A stretch of DNA of 10,000 nucleotides from Stramonita haemastoma (GCA_030674155.1 CM060334.1:21294931-21304930), one strand, 5' to 3'; counted from the first letter of the stretch, positions 1 through 7,529 are shown. The notes: a model not told the origin generated them from the sequence alone. A program made the numbers and translations.

Positions 1-25
1 GGGGTGGTATGAGTGTGTGGTGTTT

Positions 26-28
<3 letters not shown>

Positions 29-104
<76 letters not shown>

Positions 105-106
105 TT
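29..106. repeat. (GT)n microsatellite
   Basis: A GT dinucleotide run, pure from 29 to about 97 and then broken once by GG before a few more units. The bases before it (1-28) are also GT-rich but irregular, so the array may start outside the window. Alternating purine-pyrimidine DNA of this length can adopt Z-form, but nothing here shows a function. Confidence 0.97.
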
Positions 107-156
107 CTTTGGAATAAACTAACCTCCTACTTTCTCCTTTCCTTGTTTCTACTTGT

Positions 157-273
157 CCGAAGTCGCACGTGCTGGGCCTGACTTGTCAGACGCTTGATGG
201 CAGCACAACGCATTTTCGCTCATATAATAGATAACAATAGCTGCTGTCGAGTGTTCGACGACGAAGAAGAAGT
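157..273 (+). repeat. Unclassified interspersed repeat, copy A
   Basis: This segment aligns with 3889-4003 in the same orientation. Both begin ccgaagtc, followed by gctgggc, ttgtcag, cgctt, ggca, aacgc, ttcgc and a shared purine-rich end (gaagt). By eye the identity is about 70-75% with a few small indels, including an extra four bases (ctga) after gctgggc here. I see no target site duplication, pol III box or terminal inverted repeat, so the class (SINE body, MITE, retroelement UTR) is unknown. Strand is arbitrary. Read on the minus strand, both copies can give a related short peptide containing an Ala-Leu-Cys/Arg-Cys and Asp-Lys pattern, but in B it is not in one clean frame, so I do not call it coding. 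Confidence 0.6.
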
Positions 274-283
274 TTCTACCTGT

Positions 284-340
284 GTACCTTCGCTTTCTTT
301 CTTTCTTCCTTCCTTCCTTTCTTTTTCTCCCTTCCATTGT
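284..340. repeat. Imperfect CTTT/CCTT pyrimidine tract
   Basis: A pyrimidine-rich stretch of cttt units followed by cctt units immediately after repeat copy A. It reads as a degenerate tetranucleotide microsatellite. It is interrupted and short, so age and origin cannot be judged. Confidence 0.75.
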
Positions 341-1014
341 CTTCTTCCCTCTACAGTAATTTCTATCCAAGTCCTACTCAATGGCCACTGTCACCTCTTT
401 GAAAAATTAGAGCCCAAATTAAAAGCTAGTAGCTTTTCTTACCGATCAAGATCTCGAGCTTGAAAAGAAAGCACACCCCAGTTGTCCCTAAAAGAGCAAT
501 TACTGACAAGCTGTTTTTTGAATCCGTGTAGTAATCGGATTAGGGGAAAACGTGTTAATCTCTTTCAGGGAGGCAAAAAATGAGCCGTGTCTAAAGGGAC
601 GCTGCGGCATAAGAGTCTTCATGCATAATACATCACTTTTATATACACCACGCACAAAACGCTCAATGCCATTGCAGAGCATTTGTTTCGTCAAAACACA
701 CAGCGGGCAAGAAGTTGAGGGTTACGTAAAGTATGCCTTTGGTGTTTTAACATTGTCGCATGATACGCGAAAATGTAAGAGCTATGTAAAGTAGGCCTAG
801 TGTTGCCTAGTAGTTATACTCCGAGCAAAAAGTTAAAAGCCAAGTGAAATACAGACCAGTTATTGCCATATATACTACAACATGACTTGAACATTGCTTT
901 CCCCTCCCCCCCTGCATAAAGCTTTGTAGCGATGAAAATTAGTTTTGATTTTGAAGGTTTGTAAAAGGACGATTTTATGTTCACACCGTGTTCGTGCCAT
1001 TAGAGTATCTAATA
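341..1014. other. Intergenic or intronic DNA, no gene seen
   Basis: About 670 bases without a recognisable gene. The longest open frames (for example 552-794) show no motif, no signal peptide and no credible codon bias. Small structures seen are a 7-bp inverted repeat with a 3-base loop at 421-437 (aaaagct/agctttt) and a weak direct repeat of a gtaaagta-gcc word at 721 and 781, 60 bases apart. A short C-run lies near 901-911. I see no splice-site pair that would support an exon. Confidence 0.6.
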
Positions 1015-1026
1015 GTGTGTGTGTGT

Positions 1027-1088
<62 letters not shown>

Positions 1089-1089
1089 T

Positions 1090-1152
<63 letters not shown>
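1015..1152. repeat. (GT)n microsatellite
   Basis: A long GT array with three small interruptions: GG near 1027, TTT near 1085 and GA near 1095. It ends in gtgagtgagt and then runs directly into a (GTCAAA)4 array that forms the tail of a minus-strand retroelement fragment. Confidence 0.97.
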
Positions 1153-1153
<1 letters not shown>

Positions 1154-1164
1154 TGAGTGAGTCA

Positions 1165-1250
1165 GTCAAAGTCAAAGTCAAAGTCAAACTTTTATTTCCA
1201 GATGGTACATTGAGTAAGCATTGCAATTGCTTTTTTTTCATCAAGCCATC
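1165..1250 (-). mobile_element. Retroelement 3' end, family 1, with (TTTGAC)4 tail
   Basis: Read on the minus strand, this is the 3' terminus of a non-LTR element. It holds a gatgaaaaaaaagca block (about 1229-1243 on plus), then gctta, then tggaaataaaag with a polyadenylation-like AATAAA, followed by four perfect copies of TTTGAC (1165-1188 on plus). Two more copies of the same end lie at 3691-3780 (plus) and 5519-5600 (minus). No coding part is retained, so the parent LINE or SINE family is not identifiable from this window. A short tandem tail is typical of several non-LTR clades; assigning the clade would be inference. Confidence 0.7.
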
Positions 1251-1253
1251 ATG

Positions 1254-1352
1254 AGTGTGTGTGTGTGTGTGTGTGTGTGCGTGTGCGTTTGTGCGTGCGT
1301 GCGTGCATGGGTAAGAGCGCGTAAGTTAGTATGTATGTGTGTGTGCGCGCGT
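1254..1352. repeat. Imperfect GT/GTGC repeat
   Basis: A GT run (1254-1278) degrades into gtgc and gcgt units and picks up again as gtgtgtgcgcgcgtgtgc to about 1357. It looks like an older, decaying dinucleotide array. Confidence 0.85.
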
Positions 1353-1445
1353 GTGCATTGGCTCATCGAGTTTTTGTCATAGGACTGCGTGTACACGCAA
1401 ATGTATGCATTCCTGCATTGTCATCATGATCACCGCCGTCGTCAA

Positions 1446-1460
1446 CATCATTATCATCAT

Positions 1461-1510
<50 letters not shown>
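1446..1510. repeat. Compound (ATC)n-(AGC)n trinucleotide repeat
   Basis: About nine ATC units (to about 1480) switch directly to about ten AGC units (to about 1509). In one frame this gives poly-Ile followed by poly-Ser with 40-odd further codons, but with no similarity I recognise and no independent support for coding. I treat it as a microsatellite. Confidence 0.93.
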
Positions 1511-1515
<5 letters not shown>

Positions 1516-1984
1516 TCCATTCCAATTTCATCACTCCAGCCACCCTATCTAGGTAGCCGTGCCACATCCTCAAGTTCACAGGAAGCTAGCTATAAACATT
1601 AGGCCGCCAGAATGCCATCAACCAGATGGGCCCTGCACTGCACTGCCACCGGGCCATTCACTGGTGCCTGTTTTGAGCAAAATGCACATGAAACTGTCTA
1701 CTGCGCCCCTGCAGTGACAATGGTTTTAACACAAATGTCCAAAGCCACGGAGCTATGCAAGTGACTAGCACTGAGGTCATCATGGGACCTGAGTAACGGG
1801 GACCACTGAATCAGAGGCTATTTTCTATAGTTATATGATGGTCAGTGGTGGTGAAGATGGGGTAAAGATGATGCCACAGAGGTGTGTACAGGCTTTGAGA
1901 CTTCTTTACCGGGATATAGCCTTTGCTTCCACTCACCGAGATATCCCGGCATCAACTAAGATCGAGAGATTCAAAATCCTGCAG
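1511..1984. other. Moderately GC-rich DNA, no gene recognised
   Basis: About 470 bases of higher complexity than most of the window, with no open frame longer than about 70 codons on either strand. It contains a perfect 9-bp inverted repeat, ccgggatat at 1909-1917 and atatcccgg at 1941-1949, which could form a hairpin with a 23-base loop. The stretch 1830-1994 feels like decayed repeat DNA into which the SINE at 1995 inserted, but I cannot name the family. Confidence 0.5.
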
Positions 1985-1994
1985 TACTTGTCAA
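1985..1994. repeat. Target site duplication, 5' side of SINE copy 1
   Basis: The 10-mer tacttgtcaa is repeated exactly at 2284-2293, directly against both ends of the SINE. It marks a target-primed reverse transcription insertion and fixes the element ends. Confidence 0.88.
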
Positions 1995-2283
1995 TGGATA
2001 GCTCAGTGGTTAGAGCGCTTGCTTTCTCCCAGTCAAGTTAAGCAGCGTCGAGTGTGGTTGCCAATTGGATGGGTGACCGTTTGCGCGCCTTGGCTACAGT
2101 ACAGTCCCCCCAGTTCCCCCAGCTGTAAATGGGTACCTGCCCTCTTTAGGGTCATGGAAGGTAAAGCAGCGAGGGAGAGGAGATGGGCGCCGCCCTCAAC
2201 ATGCTGGCCCCTAGAGAAGCTGGGGTCTCTGACGCCTCGCTCCCCTACGACCAGACAGTTTATGGGACATCTTTACCATACCT
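1995..2283 (+). mobile_element. SINE with tRNA A-box / 5S rRNA-like head, copy 1
   Basis: A complete-looking SINE of 289 bases, flanked by a perfect 10-bp duplication tacttgtcaa (1985-1994 and 2284-2293). The head has a canonical tRNA A-box, tagctcagtggttagagcg (1999-2017). There is then no tRNA B-box. Instead it has aagttaagcagcgtcgag (2035-2052) and ggatgggtgaccg (2067-2079), which resemble the box A and box C parts of the 5S rRNA internal control region. The body carries ctgtaaatgggtacc (2123-2137), recalling the 3' region of MIR/L2-type elements, and a strongly conserved block at 2159-2211. The tail is a short ttacc-type repeat rather than poly-A. It would be transcribed by RNA polymerase III and mobilised in trans by a LINE. 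The copy at 8847-9159 has the same structure. No protein is encoded; the open frames across it are accidental. Confidence 0.88.
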
Positions 2284-2293
2284 TACTTGTCAA
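2284..2293. repeat. Target site duplication, 3' side of SINE copy 1
   Basis: Exact copy of the 10-mer at 1985-1994. Removing the SINE and one copy gives a continuous empty site. Confidence 0.88.
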
Positions 2294-2429
2294 GAAAATC
2301 AAACATCACTGTCAAAATCACGCCTGTAAAGAAGATGCTCGATTACGTATCCAAAGCCTCCCAATCAACCCATAACTCATTCGCTCCAAGTAAGAGCTGG
2401 TTGGAGTCTATAAGATGTTATGATATCTT

Positions 2430-2497
2430 GCGGGGTTCAAACCTCCGACCTCCCAGCCAGGAATCCAACGGACTAACTACCGCACCACGACGGCTTC
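2430..2497 (-). mobile_element. tRNA-like SINE head (decayed), minus strand
   Basis: Read on the minus strand, the segment starts gccgtcgtggtgcggtagtt, which resembles a tRNA 5' half with an A-box. Near its end it carries ggtttgaaccc, a good match to the pol III B-box GGTTCGANTCC (2433-2443 on plus). The bases around it can form a T-arm-like stem with one mismatch. The 3' end does not pair with the 5' end, so there is no acceptor stem and it is not a functional tRNA. It is best read as the head of an old tRNA-derived SINE whose body would run towards 2294; I do not recognise that body and see no target site duplication. Confidence 0.6.
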
Positions 2498-3329
2498 TTT
2501 GCTTTCGGTCATCGACTGGCGTAAACATTGTATATGTGCTTGCGCCCATGCCTGTGTGTTTGTCTGCGTGTATCAGGCACCGCACACGAAGCAAGCCATA
2601 ATCACTTGGCGCAATTCTGGGAAACAAACCAACGACAAAAGAAAGCAAACATAACCAGAAACGCCGATAAAAGCAACATAAACAACATCAATAATCTTAT
2701 TTTCCGCGAGCTTTGCGCGAGACCGTCAAATCGATGAGATTCCCCGAGTCACAATGCTGAGCAATTCAAACACAAGATGTGATTACATTTGTAAGGGCAG
2801 GGAGGGGTGCGGGTGTGTGCATGCTTACATAATGGTGCGTGTGCATGGTATAACACATGCGCACGCGGTATATGATACATTTGATATGATTACTGTTTGT
2901 AGACCGTCCACGTTGATGAAATAAATCTGTAAACATTTTAACAGAGATGTTAACAAACTAATCATGTATTTTCTTTCTTTTTTTTTAGAAATTGCTACCC
3001 ACTCCAAAAATGATCGGTAAATATAAGTGGCAGTATTTTCTGGTGTTTTTCCCCTAGGAGTCTTAGAAACTGAACCTTGCTGAATCTACCGGGAATATTG
3101 TTGTAATTACTATCACAAATTACTGTTGTTTCTTCTCTGTCGGTTACGACCTCTTTCTGTCAGCACGCTACCTTATAATTGGCTCTTGGCTTGGGGAAAC
3201 TGGTAAAAACTGTTAAACGGTTTAAGCTGATGGAAAGCAAAGTGTGAACGTTTAAAAATGTTCCTTTCTCCTTCAGATTTTTTTTTTATTATATTTTTTT
3301 ATATATAGATATTTGGTCATGTAATAAGA
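2498..3329. other. Low-feature DNA, no gene seen
   Basis: About 830 bases with no long open frame and no recognisable domain. GT-rich wording near 2530-2575 and 2805-2870 (gtgtgtgcatgc, gtgcgtgtgcatg) is irregular. The end (3278-3315) is T- and AT-rich with a tatata run. There is no AATAAA or splice pair in a context that supports an exon. Confidence 0.55.
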
Positions 3330-3490
<161 letters not shown>

Positions 3491-3690
3491 CCTCACCTCA
3501 GAAATTTTTGTCTGTGTGTGTGTCATGCTGTGTTTGAATATTCACCTTTCTCATATCATACACAGCATCTCTTTGAAACCATAGTCAGACGCATTGTAGT
3601 AACCATGACCTTGTATTCGTTTTTTTTCCCCCACTAAAAACAATAATCAAAAGGCACAATCAAGAAAAAAATTACCATTCTAAGTGTGTT
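3491..3690. other. Short spacer, nothing recognised
   Basis: About 200 AT-rich bases between the GT/TCTG repeat and the retroelement 3' end. A further gtgtgtgtg lies at 3514-3522. The stretch 3640-3690 may be the upstream part of the retroelement fragment that follows, but it does not align with the other two copies by eye. Confidence 0.45.
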
Positions 3691-3780
3691 TAAGGGGACC
3701 GGATGAAAAAAAAGCACATGATTGCTTATTCTGTTATCCTCGATATAAAAGAATGAATAAATAAATAAATAAATAAATAA
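3691..3780 (+). mobile_element. Retroelement 3' end, family 1, with (AAAT)n tail
   Basis: Plus-strand copy of the 3' terminus seen in minus orientation at 1165-1250 and 5519-5600. The order is shared: ggatgaaaaaaaagcaca (3701-3718), ttgctta, ctgtta, tcc, ataaaag, then a tandem tail, here about six aaat units (3755-3780). The tail unit differs from the TTTGAC tail of the copy at 1165. Only about 90 bases are retained. Confidence 0.68.
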
Positions 3781-3787
3781 GGGTTTC

Positions 3788-3811
3788 AATAAAAAAAAAA
3801 AAAAAAAAAAA
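3788..3811 (+). repeat. AATAAA plus poly-A run
   Basis: The sequence aat followed by 21 A residues (3791-3811) contains an AATAAA at its start. It could be the poly-A tail of a further retrotransposed transcript, or simply a mononucleotide expansion next to the (AAAT)n tail. No upstream coding sequence supports a processed pseudogene. Confidence 0.6.
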
Positions 3812-3888
3812 GAAATTCCAATCCTCAATTAATGCCACACCCACAGTGCTTTGTATTTTGTGCTGTTAAAATTCAGTTCTCTCCCCTG

Positions 3889-4003
3889 CCGAAGTCGGAA
3901 GCGCTGGGCTTGTCAGCCGCTTTTCGGCAACGCAACGCGTCTTCGCCTATACAGCAGATAGCAACAGTTGCTCTCTGAGCGTTCCACGAGGACAAACTGA
4001 AGT
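3889..4003 (+). repeat. Unclassified interspersed repeat, copy B
   Basis: Second copy of the repeat at 157-273, same orientation, 3.7 kb away. The match begins at ccgaagtc and runs to gaagt. Copy B has the cleaner 5' word ccgaagtcgg, which is close to palindromic. Flanks differ: copy A is followed by a pyrimidine microsatellite, B by ordinary AT-rich DNA, so the two look like dispersed insertions rather than a segmental duplication. The class is unknown. Confidence 0.6.
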
Positions 4004-4305
4004 AAAACAGCAAGATTCTTAACGTGTTGGCAGGTCATCAGTTCCAATGTTGTGGCCTTTTCCTGGCCATTGTTTCACTTGTAAACTGACACTTGGCCGA
4101 TTTCTGTACTATACATGGCAATTTCATCAAACGTTTTCTTTGTTTGTAACAGTTGCGCAAATCGTGTGTTTAGGGTCGCACATCCATGCGTGGGTGTCTT
4201 GAAGATTTTATTCGTGGGGGTAAAACAGATATAATATTCGCATAACGGCAGACCGGCAGAAAAAATGTGCAAAAGGTCGGGCACACACGGTCATTGACAT
4301 AGAAA
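4004..4305. other. Spacer, no gene seen
   Basis: About 300 bases with no recognisable coding sequence. The open frames on the minus strand that enter this stretch come from the AC array to its right and carry no domain. Confidence 0.55.

Positions 4306-4398
<93 letters not shown>
4306..4398. repeat. (AC)n microsatellite
   Basis: A long, nearly perfect AC run with a single AA interruption near its right end (about 4391). It is the only AC-phase dinucleotide array in the first half of the window; the other arrays there run GT on the plus strand. Confidence 0.97.
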
Positions 4399-4489
4399 GT
4401 ATGAATAATGACAGGCTCGATGACAGTGGTGTATTTTTTGCGGATGAAGATGCACGCAAGCACATGCATATTTGTGTTTGTTGGCGACT

Positions 4490-4617
4490 CTGTGTGTGCG
4501 TGTGTGCGTGTGTGTGTGTGTACGTGCGTTTGTGTGTGTGTATGGTGTGCTTTGTATATGTATGTGTGTGTGCGTGAGTACATGCGTATTATGCGCGTAC
4601 AAGTGTTTGTGTGTTAT
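4490..4617. repeat. Degenerate GT/GTGC/GTAT repeat
   Basis: GT units interrupted by gc, ta and at steps, with blocks gtgtgtgcgtgtg and gtatgtgtgtgtgcg. It reads as an old dinucleotide array decaying by point mutation, only about 90 bases from the pristine AC array at 4306-4398. Confidence 0.8.
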
Positions 4618-4620
4618 TGA

Positions 4621-5110
4621 AAACAATATGATTGTCAACGACAGTTAACAATTCTAAATGAATATTACTTCTCATGTACAAAAGATACAACTTAGCACAT
4701 AGTTACACTTTTATCACCAAAATTACTCTGTTTTCATTATGAACACCTGTATTCTACTTTTTCATCGAAAGATTTACACATACCTATCTCTACTACGGTA
4801 AAATCTCTTCCGCACAAAATTACCATATTCATAACCACAACTACTTTTTTAAATTCCTGAACACTATAGTGTAGTCTTTTGACCAATATATCTGCCCATA
4901 CCCACGTCCTCTACAGCAAAGTCTCTTAGGGAGTGTCATCCAGTATGTCTTAAGTTTTAGAACATCCCAAGGTACTTGCATGGTTGAAAAAAACGGAGTG
5001 TTTCACTTCCATTCACCTCTCTGTCACTTCCATTTTTAAAACCCCATTTAACCAGCTGAAGTTTTTTTGTTTTTTTTAACTGCCTATCTAAATGCTGAGT
5101 GCGTGGGTGC
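4621..5110. other. AT-rich spacer with a weak tandem duplication
   Basis: About 490 bases without coding signal. Two stretches, 4741-4809 and 4859-4927, can be aligned without gaps at an offset of 118. Their last 33 bases agree at about 24 positions, ending in the shared words ctac and tctctt. This suggests a diverged tandem duplication. A perfect 12-bp palindrome, acactatagtgt, lies at 4861-4872. No terminator, RNA gene or exon is evident. Confidence 0.45.
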
Positions 5111-5148
5111 GTGCGGTGCGTGTGTGTGTGTGTATGTGTTGTTGTGTA

Positions 5149-5218
5149 AAGAGAGAGAGAGAGAGAGAGGTGAAGAGAGAGAGAGAGAGAGAGGAGAGAG
5201 AGGGAGGGAGAGAGAGAG

Positions 5219-5250
<32 letters not shown>

Positions 5251-5264
5251 GAGAGAGAGAGGAG

Positions 5265-5360
<96 letters not shown>
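5149..5360. repeat. (GA)n microsatellite, left block
   Basis: A purine-only array on the plus strand: GA units with frequent gga, ggga and aga interruptions to about 5275, then a purer run to 5360 with one gatagaa break near 5321. Long mirror-symmetric purine tracts can form triplex (H-DNA). The left side begins after a short GT run (5117-5133). Confidence 0.96.
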
Positions 5361-5363
<3 letters not shown>

Positions 5364-5391
5364 ACTGAACAGTTTAATATGTACATTGACC

Positions 5392-5400
<9 letters not shown>
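5361..5400 (-). mobile_element. Retroelement 3' end, family 2, island inside GA array
   Basis: A 40-base island of non-repeat DNA interrupts the GA array. On the minus strand it reads ctaaggtcaatgtacat, then taaac, then gttcagtgtt. The same order of words occurs on the minus strand at 8179-8226. It is best explained as the extreme 3' end of a retroelement, with GA array on both sides. It is too short to name a family. Confidence 0.55.
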
Positions 5401-5431
<31 letters not shown>

Positions 5432-5517
5432 GAGAAGAGAGAGAGAGAGGAGAGAGGAGAGAGAGAGAGAGGAGAGAGAGGAGAGAGAGAGAGGAGGGAG
5501 GGAGGGAGGGAAAGAGA
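5401..5517. repeat. (GA)n microsatellite, right block, ending (GGGA)n
   Basis: GA units with gga interruptions continue after the 40-base island and end in about four ggga units (5494-5512). Directly beyond lies a minus-strand retroelement 3' end. Confidence 0.95.
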
Positions 5518-5518
5518 A

Positions 5519-5600
5519 TGAATAATAAATAACTCTTTATTTTTCCAGAGGTACAGAGTATACTTTTTTTTTCATCCGGCCCTTGCCCTGATCAGGAAAT
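5519..5600 (-). mobile_element. Retroelement 3' end, family 1, third copy
   Basis: On the minus strand this reads ctgatcagggcaagggcc, then ggatgaaaaaaaaagta, tactctgtacctctgg, and aaaaataaag with an AATAAA. It shares this order with 1165-1250 (minus) and 3691-3780 (plus). Its downstream side (lower coordinates) is ttatttattattcattc and then the ggga/GA array, so again a simple repeat sits where the 3' tail should be. Confidence 0.68.
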
Positions 5601-5706
5601 ATAGCTAAGAAAAAAAAAAGTTTAAAAAAGGGGGTAATAGCAACCCCTACCCCATAAACCAGCATCACCAACAACAGCAGTTCAACCTATATTTTAAAAA
5701 GGAGAT

Positions 5707-5757
5707 GGGAGAGAGAGAGAGAGAGAGAGTAGAGAGAGAGAGAGAGAGAGATGAGAG

Positions 5758-5799
<42 letters not shown>

Positions 5800-5812
5800 G
5801 GGGGGGGGGGGG
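5707..5812. repeat. (GA)n microsatellite ending in poly-G
   Basis: GA units with three small breaks (gtag near 5730, gatg near 5751, gg near 5761) end in a run of 14 G residues (5799-5812). The G-run may be underestimated or overestimated in the assembly because homopolymers of this length are error-prone. Confidence 0.95.
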
Positions 5813-5908
5813 AGAGTGCGTGCACGCTCCCGTGTGCATCCATCGGCACACATGTACTGATGATGTGTATAAGTGTTGTTGGTGTTGGTATTGCTATTGT
5901 TGTTGTTA

Positions 5909-6111
5909 GTGGTGGTGGTGGTGGTGGTGGTGGTGGTAGAGGAAGAAGAAGAAGAAGAAGAGAAGAAGAAGAAGAAGAAGAAGAAGAAGAAGAAGAAGAA
6001 GAAGAGAAGAAGAAGAAGAAGAAGAAGAAGAAGAAGAAGAAGAAGAAGAAGAAGAAGAAGAAGAAGAAGAAGAAGAGAAGAAGGAGGAGGAGTAGGAGGA
6101 GGAGAGAAAGA

Positions 6112-6149
<38 letters not shown>

Positions 6150-6153
6150 TAGT

Positions 6154-6239
<86 letters not shown>

Positions 6240-6312
6240 GGTGGTGGTGGTGGTGGTGGTAGAAGTAGTAGTAGTAGCAGCAGCAGCAGTAGTAGTAGTA
6301 GTAGTAATAGTA

Positions 6313-6315
<3 letters not shown>
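5909..6315. repeat. Compound trinucleotide microsatellite (GGT, AGA, GGA, AGC, AGT)
   Basis: About 400 bases of triplets in sequential blocks: GGT (5909-5937), AGA (5938-6085), GGA (6083-6103), AGC (6112-6134), AGT (6133-6230), GGT (6230-6260), AGT (to about 6276), AGC (6276-6289), AGT (to about 6314). Most neighbouring blocks differ by one base per unit, and phase slips (gag, tta) mark several junctions. Translation gives poly-Gly, poly-Lys/Arg/Glu and poly-Ser/Val in different frames with no other coding evidence, so I do not call a gene. Confidence 0.95.
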
Positions 6316-6363
<48 letters not shown>

Positions 6364-6440
6364 GTGTGTGTGTGTGTGCGTGCGCGTTAGAGAGAGAGAG
6401 ACAGAGACAGAGAGAGAGACAGAGAGAGACAGAGAGAGTA
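6316..6440. repeat. (GT)n followed by (GA/GACA)n
   Basis: A GT run (6316-6378, one TT break at 6362) passes through gcgtgcgcg into GA units with regular gaca interruptions (6390-6438). It continues the triplet array to its left, giving more than 500 bases of uninterrupted simple sequence. Confidence 0.95.
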
Positions 6441-6599
6441 AGTGTTTGTGTGTGTGCACGTGTATGTTTGTAAGTGCGTGCATGCGCAGGTGATAGAAAT
6501 GTGTGCAGAAAATCTGATCAAAGGATCAAATGGTGATATTATCATTCTGTTCAACTGATGTAGTTGTACACTCACCCAAAATGTACGTGCATGCATATC

Positions 6600-7110
6600 A
6601 AACAAAATTCGTCATTTTTTCTTCTAAAGCATCGATAATGAGCGATATCCACTTGTTATATGCCTTTTCTGAACTTTCATGCGTTCTTTCTCTTGTTCTT
6701 TTGTCTTTCTTTTTGCTTGTGTGTCTTTTTTTTTGGTTCTGTTTTTCTTCCATGGTATGTTTCCTTTTCGTTCGCTGTTTCTTTTTGTTTGATGTGTTTC
6801 CTTTTCTTTCTGCTTAAGAAAAAATAGATCTCTGATCATTTTTATTTTTGTTTGCTTGTTTGTTTTTACGGGAGATTTTTTCCTCCATTTTTGTGTCTTT
6901 TCCATCGTTTCCTTCTATATTTTCTTTCGACTCCATTTTTTTCTGTCCTGGTTAGTTTTGTTTTTATTCCTTTTCCTTTATATTAGTTTTTTTCTGCTTT
7001 TCTTTGATCCTTTATTATTTCTTCCCTTTTCCACTCCCTCTTCCCCTCCCCCCCCCTGTTTTATTCTTTTTTTTCTATTTCCGTCTTTGCTTTTTTCCTG
7101 CTACGTTTTA
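6600..7110. other. T-rich, strand-asymmetric tract
   Basis: About 500 bases in which the plus strand is strongly enriched in T with C as the next most common base, built from irregular tttc, ctttt and ttgtt words, with a C-run at 7048-7055. It is not a clean tandem repeat. Open frames on both strands (Phe/Leu/Ser-rich on plus, Lys/Thr-rich on minus) follow from the composition. It may be a decayed pyrimidine microsatellite. I see no gene in it. Confidence 0.6.
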
Positions 7111-7186
7111 TTCAAAATAATTGCTGGGTAGGCATATAAAGTTCAAGAATATGGATCAGTCTTTTCCTTCTTTGGCTCATTAAGAG

Positions 7187-7289
<103 letters not shown>

Positions 7290-7318
7290 ACCAGAGAAAC
7301 ACAAACTAAGGCACCACG

Positions 7319-7333
7319 CACGCACACACACAC

Positions 7334-7386
<53 letters not shown>

Positions 7387-7529
7387 ACACACACACCACA
7401 CGCATACACACACCCATCCACCCCTTCCACACACACACACACGACAAAACACACACACACTACACACACACACACACACACACACACGCATACACACACC
7501 CATCCACCCCTTCCACACACACACACGAC

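Noticed and set aside
421..437. Inverted repeat aaaagct-agt-agctttt as a terminator or hairpin
   Set aside because: Seven base pairs with a three-base loop is expected by chance in 10 kb, and a bacterial-type terminator has no meaning in this context.
441..475. A further trace of the old tRNA-headed SINE (accgatcaagatct resembles accaatcaaggtct at 9215)
   Set aside because: Only about 14 bases agree and the match does not continue on either side.
1165..1188. (GTCAAA)4 as a short CRISPR-like or regulatory direct repeat
   Set aside because: Units are contiguous six-mers without spacers and sit at the 3' end of a retroelement fragment, so a retroelement tail explains them.
945..1244. Open frames on both strands giving Cys-Val and Thr-His repeat proteins across the GT array
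   Set aside because: They are the trivial translation of GT/AC units. The same pattern occurs at every such array (3317-3637, 4170-4638, 7112-7788, 7834-8245) and no flanking domain or splice support exists.
1995..2095. A 5S rRNA gene or pseudogene
   Set aside because: Only the internal-promoter portion resembles 5S rRNA. It follows a tRNA A-box, sits within precise target duplications and recurs with the same non-5S body at 8847.
1923..2375. 150-codon open frame on the plus strand
   Set aside because: It lies across the SINE at 1995-2283. A similar reading appears in the second SINE copy (8928-9131) only because the DNA is homologous; SINEs encode no protein.
2430..2497. A functional tRNA gene on the minus strand
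   Set aside because: B-box and T-arm are present, but the 5' and 3' ends do not pair into an acceptor stem and the anticodon arm is unclear, so a SINE head fits better.
5067..5532. Arg-Glu and Ser-Leu rich open frames over the GA arrays, up to about 150 codons
   Set aside because: They come from GA/CT units lacking stop codons. Length alone is no evidence, and the same type appears at 5665-5853 and 9216-9696.
5860..6202. Poly-Lys/Arg/Glu and poly-Ser open frames over the triplet array
   Set aside because: All three frames are open at once, which is expected of a triplet repeat and not of a gene.
6530..7131. Hydrophobic Phe/Leu-rich open frames that look like membrane segments, and Lys-rich frames opposite
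   Set aside because: The T-rich composition forces Phe, Leu and Ser codons. There is no domain and both strands are open.
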